From contig JAJHZJ010000336.1 of NCBI GenBank assembly GCA_023548195.1, positions 5,066,805 to 5,130,804 of the forward strand: 64,000 nt of DNA. The letters are read 5' to 3'. A model generated the notes under the pieces. The model did no database searches and was not told the origin of the DNA. It saw nothing but the letters and a program-made list of their open reading frames with translations. Both the position numbers and the translations under genes were made by a program. Below, one piece after another: positions 55,549-64,000 of the stretch (positions within the stretch are counted from its first letter, which is position 1; each line of letters opens with the position of its first letter). Source of the DNA: Bettongia penicillata ogilbyi (Eukaryota; Chordata; Mammalia; Diprotodontia; Potoroidae).

Positions 55549-57271
55549 GAACAGAAGGGATGGAAAGCAAATTCCAAAGCAGCCCCCAAGGACACCCCCT
55601 CCTCATCAGAGGCAGGATACCAAAACAGACATGCAGCCAGGCAGCCTGGGACCAACCCAGCATCCAGGCAGCCCCGACCTGAGCTGTAACAAGAAACAAG
55701 GTCAGACCTTTCCCTAAGTAAGCGGAGCTTGCTTTTAACTGAGAAACAGAATCAAGCAAAGCCTACCTAGGAACACTGGAGTGGAGTTTGCCTCAGGCAC
55801 AAACCAACCCCCAAATTTAGAAAATGAGATTAGAGATAAGAGGAAAGGGGGAGGAGCAAACAAACAAACACGGAGCAGAATTTAATACTTTTGATGGACA
55901 AAAGCTCAAAAGAATAAATCCACAGACCAAACATATAGAAAATGATTTTTACCCTTTTTTTGCCTTTGGAAGTAGTCTAAAGCCTATGGATTCATTCTCA
56001 GAGTAATGTTTAAAATAATTGAAGGAAATGCTAAATTTTAGTTAGATATGAGTGGAAATAAAGATGGAATTTTTTTCCTCTGTAAATTCATGCTTCAAAT
56101 CTATCAACAGATCCTTTGGGAGTCTAAGAACCACTGAAGTAGACCCTCAGAGAAAAGAATGTGAAAAGTACTTGGGAAGAAATGATATAAAGAATGGAAT
56201 AGCCAAGGAGGAAAAAATGGCAAGGAGAATTAATATTTTGGATGGTAATAAATCTTATCTAAGGATTGAACTTGAAAATTAGTATGAGACAACACAAAAC
56301 ATTAAAATAAAAATATTGAAAACAAAAAAAAAAAAGTATGGTATAGAGTATTTAAAAAAAAAAAACAAATAAACCTGGAAAACAGGTCAAGGAGAATCTA
56401 AGAATCATCAGATTACCTGAAAATTATGACAAAAAAAAGTAAAGCCCTAGAAATCATCAATCAAAACTGTTCAGATCTATTAGAGGACAAAATGAAAAGA
56501 GAAAAAATCCATTGGTCACCTCCTGAAACCTTAAAATGAAAACTCCCTGGAACATCAATTCAAAAACATCATCAAAGTCTAGAGCTTCTATATCAAATTA
56601 AAAATACTACAAGTAGCTGCAAAGAAAGAGCTCAAGTACCAAGAAGCCATAGTCCAGATTATGTTAAATCTTGACCGTTGCCACTATAAAATAGAGGAGA
56701 GCTTGAAATATCTAAAGGTAAAAGATAAAGGCTGACCTCTTCATATGTAATTAAAGTATTCAAGCCTTCTGCCCTTTTGGATAGAAGAATGTCTGTTTTG
56801 AATTTGAACTTTTTTTCCTTTTACATTTCAATATAAAGAGAGAGCTTTATGCATTTCAGGAATACGAAACAGTTTTAAACAAAGGCACCAAGGTGGTGGG
56901 ATATGGAATGTTGTATTTGGGGAGCAGCACGTTCACCAGTTTGTAATGGAGAGGGTGTGAGGAGGGATAATGTAAGATTTCTAGAAAGGTATGTTTTAAA
57001 TGCCAAACAACAGGGTATGGAGTTTAAACCAGAGGTAATGGGGAACCACAAAACCTTCCTGGGCAAGGGACTGACATGATCAAACCTGTGTGTTAAGAAT
57101 ACTGTCTTGTTAGTTGTGTAGAAGATGACTCAGAGAACAGAGAGTCTGGAAGCAGAGAGACCAGTGAGGGGAGAAGCAATAGAGGGTGGAAGCTGTGTAA
57201 CTAGAGAGAAGGGGACAGAAATGATAGATACTATTAGAGGCAGAATTGACAAAACTTAACAAATGTTTGGA
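55549..57271. other. A-rich and repeat-derived intergenic DNA
   Basis: About 55960-56140 resembles the hAT-like repeat seen at 6.8 and 13.6 kb (TTTGGGAGTCTAAGAACCAC). 56140-56720 is A-rich and holds NLRIIRLPENYD-like broken reading, possibly L1 ORF1-derived. 57000-57230 resembles a mammalian interspersed repeat (GGGAACCACAAAACCTTCCT). No gene. Confidence 0.45.
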
Positions 57272-57560
57272 TATCAGGTTGTGTTTGTCCTTCGTTCTCG
57301 AAGAGGACCATGACATCAAGATGATGACATGACTTGCAATTGACTTTGATTTGAGGGAGGGAGGGCTGTGCAAGGTCACCAACCTCACTTTCTTCTCCTG
57401 AGCCATCTGGGTCCAGTGGCATGGTATTCATCAGGACAACTGGAGATAGCCCAGGATGCAGTGGAAGACCCTGGCCCTTTCAGGCTAAGGTCTTATCACA
57501 CTCTCACTTTGAGTGAAATACACCCATTCAATGAATAGGCTTCTTTAAGTAGTTACTCAA
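57272..57560 (+). repeat. Interspersed marsupial repeat
   Basis: Contains TCCTTCGTTCTCGAAGAGGA, CCATGACATCAAGATGATGA, GGGCTGTGCAAGGTCACC and CAGGACAACTGGAGATAGCC. I recognise it as a recurrent marsupial repeat but cannot name the family with certainty. Confidence 0.55.
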
Positions 57561-57816
57561 AGGATGGCCCCTTTAGTCAAAAAAAGAAAAATCAAACTGG
57601 GATGGGGGAGACCCTCAGGGTTCCTGGGTAAAAGAGAAACAATTGCTATTTAGTAATTACCAAGTATGAAGGACAGAAGAGAGGGAAGGATGATTCCAAG
57701 ATGACAAACCGTGATAGAACCCCATGAAGTAAAAGGGATGTTGGGAAGAGAGATGGGTTTAGGAGCAAAGATAAGAGTAGTATTTTGGACATATTAAGCT
57801 GGAGGTACCTTTAGGA

Positions 57817-58062
57817 CATCCAGGGGCAGTGGATAGAGTGCTAGCCTAGATTCAGGAAGACTTATCTTTGTAAGTTAAAATCTGGTCTCAGACACTTACT
57901 ATCTGGATGACCCTGGGCAACTCATTTAAACCTGTTTGCCTTAGTTTCCTCATTGTCAAATAAACTAGAGAAAGAAATGGCAAACTATTCCAGTATTCTT
58001 TGCCAAGAAAACTACAAATGGAGTCATAACAAGATAGACATGACTGAAAAAGACTGAAAAAT
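57817..58062 (+). mobile_element. Marsupial tRNA-headed SINE (sense)
   Basis: GGGGCAGTGGATAGAGTGCT, TCAGACACTTACTATCTGGA, ATGGCAAACTATTCCAG and a tail ATGACTGAAAAAGACTGAAA. Confidence 0.9.
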
Positions 58063-58407
58063 GGGGCATCCAGGTGGAGATGTCTAAAAGGTATATGCAG
58101 GACTGAAGCTCTGAGGGTTGACTTGGTTATATGTAGTATTAGGAATATAAGGTTGCTGAATTGATTTGACTTGTGCTAGTATATTTGACCTCTCCTCTTG
58201 CCTGGCTTTGAGCTCCAAACACTGATCTCTATCTGTGTACTTTCACCATGTTTCCATGGTGAATTAATTGGACCTCAGAACTTCGACCCTGACTTGCATA
58301 CTTTGACCACACTTGTGCCTATGTCTCCTGCCCAGCTTGAACCTCTGGATAGTAACCCCAGACCCTCTACTCAGACTGAGTCTTGCTTGTTTTCCCCAGC
58401 TTAGATT

Positions 58408-58620
58408 TCTGTTGTTCAGTCATGTCTTTTTGTGACCCTGTGGACCATAGCACACTAATACTGCCCATGGGGTTTTCTTGGCAAAGATACTGTAATGGTT
58501 TGACATTTCCTTCTCCAGTGAATTAAGGCAAATGGAGGTTAAGTGACTTGCCTTGTTTTGAACTTAGATGTTCCTGACTCCAGGCCCGATAATCTATCCA
58601 CTGAGCCACCTAAACGGCCT
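58408..58620 (-). mobile_element. Marsupial tRNA-headed SINE (antisense)
   Basis: TGTTGTTCAGTCATGTC, GGGGTTTTCTTGGCAAAGAT, CTATCCACTGAGCCACCTAA, with an internal deletion relative to other copies. Confidence 0.9.
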
Positions 58621-61600
58621 CCAGTTTAAAGTAACCCTGCTTTGGTTACTTTACGTAACTTTTCTGTCCCCTTCTCTCTAGTAACCTTATGGTTACTTAC
58701 GGAGTAACCATATTTTTTTTTTTTAATAAAAATTGATCTGGCTATGGTCTTTATCTTGAGCTCCAGCTGGCCCTATCCACCGATCTTGCCCAGTTTCTTA
58801 ATCTTGGCCTATTCTAACTTGTCTAAAAACAGCCCACAAAATAATCTTGGCACAGTGTTGAAGTAGGAACCACTTTATCCTATTAACTCCACTTTAAGTT
58901 TCAGGGAGAAAAGCCCTTTTGTACCAAAATTTGACAGAACAGATACTTCTGCAGTCCCATCTCATCCCTTACATTTACTACCAGTACAGCACATAAGGAT
59001 CAAAAAGTGTAGATTTAGCCCTCCCAGGCTGCACCTTGGGTTTTGGTCTCAGGCCAATTCCTATTCTGGCAGGCTCCTTCTTCCACTGCAGTCCAACCAA
59101 TACAGGGTGATCTACAACCAAACTTATCACAATATTAGGGGCTTAGAGAGATCTTGGTTGTTTGAAAGAAAGTGTAGCAATGAGAAAGTTTAATTTTTTC
59201 ATTGCAGTTTCAGTTTGGGATGCTAATCAAATCCTCGTTACTGGAGTCTTTTGTTGCTCATGTTAATGCTTTGGAGAGTTCCTTTAACCTGGGAAATGTC
59301 GTCAGCATTCAGGTGAAACAGATTTAAATGCTTTCAATAATTTCCAGCACCACAGTTCCTGCTGGTCCCAGTTTTAAAATGACTTTCAGCCGTCTGAGCA
59401 GGCTATAGTCCAATATTTGCTTGTCTTCCTATCTTGGATTGAATTGTTTCCTTTCATTCCATCTCCTGGTCTCATTTCTTTTGGAGCTATAATTTTGACT
59501 CTGTCTTGCAGTCAAAAATTCCTGGACATCGCAGGTCTTCCTTCACCATGATGCTAGTGTTCCCTGACTTTAGCTCTAGAAAATCACATCTTTCTTCTCT
59601 ACCTGATCTGCAGCAGAAGTCTGTAATGGTAAACAATTCTAGCAGCTCTGTTCCCCTGTATACCAAACCCACTATCTTGGATTGTGTCTTGTCGTTTTCC
59701 CTAATGCATCTCTTCTGACACAAATGGAATCACCCTGCACCCAGGCCATCTTGTTCTGTTTTTTCCTCTCTCCATATTGCTCACTCTTGAGATCATTTTC
59801 CACCCTCTTCTCTGATCTAGTCTGAAAGACCTCTTCCAGGCCAATCCATTCCTGGCCTAGATGTCTGTGGGTTATTTCCCTCTTACAAAACTACTTGCAT
59901 ATCTACAGAAATAGCACCTGCATTTTCACAACAATCTCTGAGGACTTCCAGCATCACTCTTAGAACTCCATAAAAACGTAGATATCTCTAGATCCTCTTT
60001 TGCCTATCATGCCTTCCTCAATCCTAAAATGGGGAAGAAGAGGGCTTTCCTAAGACTTCCCCTCTCTTATAATCCCTCACTTAGGATGCCTCTGGTAAGA
60101 TGTTTTTTGGAGATGTGGACATTATGTATTAATCAGTGCCTTACCTAGCCTTTCCAAATGGGGAGATCCTCAAGCATCAGGACAGATTACTTTCTGACTA
60201 GCATTTGGGACACTTTTGCAGGAATCTCTATGGAATTACGCAAAATGTTTATAAATCATTTACCTCATCAGTCTTGATGTTGCAAAGCTGTGGCAAGCTT
60301 GGTCTAGCTGGTTTAATCCCTCTGCAAATGCTTCAGTTTTTCTCTCCCAAGTCAATAAGAAACTGTCTGGTTTTGTACTTGATCCCCCAGAAGAGTTAGA
60401 AGGTTTAATATATGCCTGGAAAGCAGACAAGACTTTGAGATACAATCTGGATTACACATTACTAATTTGCTTTGTGTCTGAGTTTCATAGGGGGAAATGA
60501 GCGGTTTGAATGCTCCTGTCCTCCTTCTCTGTTTTCATTTCATCCACTCCCTCCCTTTGATCCCTGTAAGCTGTTGGCCCAACATAGGAGTCCCAGGTCT
60601 GTATCTCTGTCAAGAGAAAACTTTTAGCCCAAGTTGGGGTCTCACAGTGCATTTCGAAGACAGTGAGCTTCGGATCTAGCCCCAAGCGGTTACAAAAGGC
60701 AGATTACCATTCACCACTGCTGAGCTTTGGAGTTATTTCATGCTATTTTGTGTTCCCCCCGCCAGGGCGATGACTCACAGCTTTCTAGTTCAAAGTGAGG
60801 ACATGTCCTACAGTGTTTACTGCCTGATGCTCCTGGAGGAAATTCCTAACCAACTACTCACCGAGTATTAGAAACCTAACTCTGAAATCACTAATCCCCA
60901 AACAGCCTCCTTTCTCTTGACTGCTGGTTTCCTGGCTTTGATTTTATGCGCAGTAGTTCTAAACTCAAGGCCAAAAAATCCACCACATGCAGAGCCACAT
61001 TCAAAGGAGAACCAATATGCTGAGACTAGAGGGGATTTGAACAGCAGCTAATTGTCAGTTTGTCAAGTGAAAAAAAGCTTTCACTCTCCCTTGAGTGGGA
61101 TGGTTATTTTTTAAAGTTTGCTGGGGGTTTTGAAGCTCCTCGCTGTTAGGAGGCAGACCAAACTCAGCAGTTTTAATTATTAATCAGGTCAAAGGCTGCT
61201 TACACTTTTTCTTTTCTTCAGGGGAGGGTATTGAAAGTTTAAGGGAAGAAGATGTACAAGTTCTCACAATGTGATAGGCAGAAGGACTGAAGAGGAAAAC
61301 AGAGCAAGCCAAAGTCATCTGAAGTTTTTAATGGCTCTGGCCCCAGACAGACTGTTGGAAGAAAGCTTAGGCTGCCTCTGGGTCCTTTTAAACATGAATG
61401 TAGGTCTTTATTCTTTTAGTGGGTTTGTTTCTTTCTGGGTTGAAGCCACTCTAGGCCTGACAGCATGGGTGGAAATGTGCAGTGTGGTTCAACTGCAATC
61501 TGAAGAACATGAAAATGGCAAGAAAGGATGGAAATACAAGTCTCCTGGGCTTGCCTTTCCTCCCAGGTTCCAGATCATGTTGCCTTGTCAAAACACATCT

Positions 61601-61800
61601 AGCGCCAAACTCCCAGGAGTGGAGGTTTCCTGCTTCCCAGATACAAACGGGAAATGGGCAAGAACTGTTTTATTTGGTTTCTAATATTTCCAAACAGCTC
61701 GCGTGCCCTCCTGAGCAGGTCAGGCAGATTGCCTGGTGGTGCCCCACTCCTCTTACTTTTTTTCCATTTAAAGGGACAACAATTACAGCTAGCTTCTTCA
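58621..61800. other. Intergenic, mostly unique-looking DNA
   Basis: 3.2 kb without gene, RNA gene or repeat that I can name. Short open frames (for example 59506-59718 and 61271-61684, both +) show no motif I recognise and no splice or promoter context. Confidence 0.5.
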
Positions 61801-64000
61801 TTTGATAAACAAGTATTTAGTGAGTGATTGCTAAGATAGAGTCTGTGCTAGGGAACGAAGGGGTTAGAGAAATAACACATGATCCCTCCTCCCTAGGAAC
61901 AATCAGTCTAGTGAGACAAATGAATGAAAGGCATTTATTAAGCTCTTACCATGGCCCTAGCACTGTGCTAAGTGCTGGGAATAAAAAACAAGCAAGCAAG
62001 ATAGGCTTTACCCTCAAGGAGCTTATACTCTAATGGGGAAGTCAACACGACCAAGAAGTGGTATAGTGGTCTAGTTCTGGGTGAGATAAAACGAAAACTC
62101 ACCTATTAGAGCCTAGAATTCTAGGGGCAAAGTCTGAGTTCTGGTAGGTAGAGTAGGATCAGAGTGCATGCAGGTGACATGGTTCAGAAATGGATGTGTC
62201 AGAAGAAAACATACATGAAACAGTTAAGTAACATGGGGCCATATATGGCAAATGGCCCATAACTGAAGCAGATAATAGATGTTATGGAAGTTTGGTGGAA
62301 GGTGAATTACTGTGGCCTTGAATATTTGAGAAAAGTTTCGAGGAAGAAGTGAATAAAATAGAGCATTTATTAAGAGTTTTCTATTTGCAAGGCATTGTGC
62401 CAAGCCTTGGAGATACAAATAAAAGTCAAGAAGACAATCCTTGCCTTCCAGGATCTTACAGTTTAATGGAGGAAGATGGGGTAAGACCTTTCAGAAAGCC
62501 TGGTTGGGAGGTATAGGGGGAGGGCATCTGCATGGAAATATGGGAAGTGGTGAGAAGACTTCAGAAGTGATGATGCTGTAGAGACCTGAATCCCATCAAG
62601 ACAAAGGAAAGGTTCTCCTCACAGAGCTGAAGGATGGGGATGGTGGTAAAGATGGAGAGAGAGATGCCTGGGGTGAAGTCCAAGTGGAGATGGCCAGAAA
62701 GTGGCATCATAGCAAAGAGACTGCATGCAGGTAGCAGCAATGAGGACAAATGGCAAGTAGGACTTGACCTGTACTCTGAAGGATGGGTAGAGTTCAGAAA
62801 TTACATATTCCAAGTAGAGCGGAGAGGAATGAGTAAAAAAAAATGGAACTGGAGTGTTTGTGTTGAAGAAGGTAATGTTGGATCTTTAGTTCAGGCATAA
62901 TCTCCTTCTATCAACTGAGGGAAAAATCTTCCTGAGAAAAAGAAGATACTGTCGGAGAGAGGAAAACCAAACTTCATGTTGGATTGAGCCAAAAATTCAC
63001 CCGAGCACCAGTTCTCAATGGTGAACAGGAGACAGAAGATACAATTCATAGTAGAACCCTGAAAGCTAGGATGTAACATGTTTATCAAAGGCTTAATCAG
63101 TTTCTAAAGAGAGAGACTTGATCAACTCAGAAAGGAATCTTTTTTTTTTTTTCTGAATTTAACTAGGGTAATGATTAGATGAAAAACAAAACCCATCTTT
63201 GACTTTAATATGGAGTTTTATGTAGGTGTGTCCCTTAGTATTGATTGGTTCAGAGCTTGAGTCCCTAGGGAGGCATTATCTTTAAGGGTTCATATACATA
63301 ATACTTTTTGGTGAAAAAACATAAAATTAAACTTGGTATCCTTGTTTAATCTTAACTGTGAATATTTGCCCCATTCTTGAACTCTGTAATTTGTGAAGAG
63401 AAAATTGCTTGTGTCACGGAGATTTTTTTTCCCAAACAAGATGTCCCTTTGGATTTCTCTCTCTTTCTCTAAGCAGAGATGCTAAGGAAAATTAATAAAC
63501 TTGTTTCTTACAGTTTTGGGCCAAAAGTACAGAGTACTGAGGTTTACTTCCAAAATAGTTTTGAATACCAGCTTTTGAGGAATTTTTTTTTTTAGGCAGA
63601 CCATAGGAAACAATTAAAGTTTTTCAATGTGAGAGAGATAAAACTAAAATAACATTTTGTCAGTCAGTTAATTAACGTTTATTAAGTGCCTATAATGTTC
63701 CATGCACCGTGTTAAGTGGTGAGAATACAAAGAAAGGCAAAAAGGCAGAAGCTGCTCTGAAGGAGCTTACAGTTCAATGAGGGGAGACAAAATGGAGACA
63801 ACTTGGTACAAAAAAGATACAAACAATAATACATTGGAGACTATCATCAGAGAGAGGGAACCAACATTAAGGGAAATCAGGAAAGGCTGCTTGTGGGAGG
63901 AGGATTTTACTGAGTCTTGAAGCAAGCCAAGGAATTCAGGAGGTATTTTAGGAGGAGAGAATTCCAGATATTTTATATTTGATTCTGGACATGATATGGA
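61801..64000. repeat. Cluster of copies of one interspersed mammalian repeat
   Basis: Similar blocks start near 61805, 61920, 62350 and 63660, each with GCATTTATTAAG or GTTTATTAAGTGCC, AGCACTGTGCTAAGTGCTGG-like and AAGGAGCTTATACTCTAATG-like phrases. The last copy extends into TTTTATATTTGATTCTGGAC at the window's end. Orientation +. Confidence 0.6.

Noticed and set aside
61271..61684. 137-codon + strand ORF
   Set aside because: No motif, no CpG promoter, no flanking splice sites with conserved reading; probably chance.

Overview
This is nuclear DNA of a mammal, almost certainly a marsupial. The evidence is a gene with mammalian exon-intron structure surrounded by marsupial-type repeats: tRNA-headed SINEs with the TTTGGGGTTTTCTTGGCAAA core, marsupial L1 3' ends, CR1/L3, L2, RTE and MIR fragments, and short palindromic hAT elements. 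Gene density is very low. The species cannot be named from the sequence.

The only host gene I can support lies on the minus strand from a CpG-rich promoter near 45.0 kb to a stop codon at 3713. I assembled 19 coding exons by reading through every intron. The joined product matches SLF2 (FAM178A), the SMC5/6 localisation factor that works with SLF1 and RAD18. The match runs from the Ser/Pro/Arg-rich N-terminus to the C-terminal GKLHDFWVPDS. All splice sites are GT-AG. Exons 4-19 form an uninterrupted reading frame of about 685 codons with consistent phases. Exon 3, in the disordered N-terminal region, carries an in-frame TAG (35856-35858). It then has a second TAG and a one-base phase mismatch at an A-tract before its donor. 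The locus is therefore either a recently damaged SLF2 (ortholog or unprocessed duplicate), a gene with altered 5' structure, or a sequence with assembly errors.

Layout. 1-1050: L1 5'UTR plus the ORF1 start, broken at its 3' side. 1051-3712: 3'UTR and downstream DNA of the SLF2-like gene. 3713-44829: the gene, whose introns hold CR1/L3, L2, RTE, L1, MIR and SINE copies, a hAT element with a perfect 8-bp target duplication (12.2 kb), a 55-bp tandem repeat (38.7 kb) and a 106-125-bp minisatellite just inside intron 1 (43.9-44.6 kb). 44.8-45.3 kb: CpG-island promoter with CCAAT, NRF1-like and GC-box motifs. 45.3-64.0 kb: no recognisable gene. This part holds a 5'-truncated L1 with a 16-bp target duplication (47.0 kb), a nested palindromic hAT-like structure (51.9 kb), and an antisense L1 interrupted by retroviral LTRs, one followed by sequence complementary to nearly a whole tRNA-Glu (54.2 kb).

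Comparisons with human SLF2 and with repeat families are from memory, not from a search. Repeat borders are approximate unless target duplications are given.
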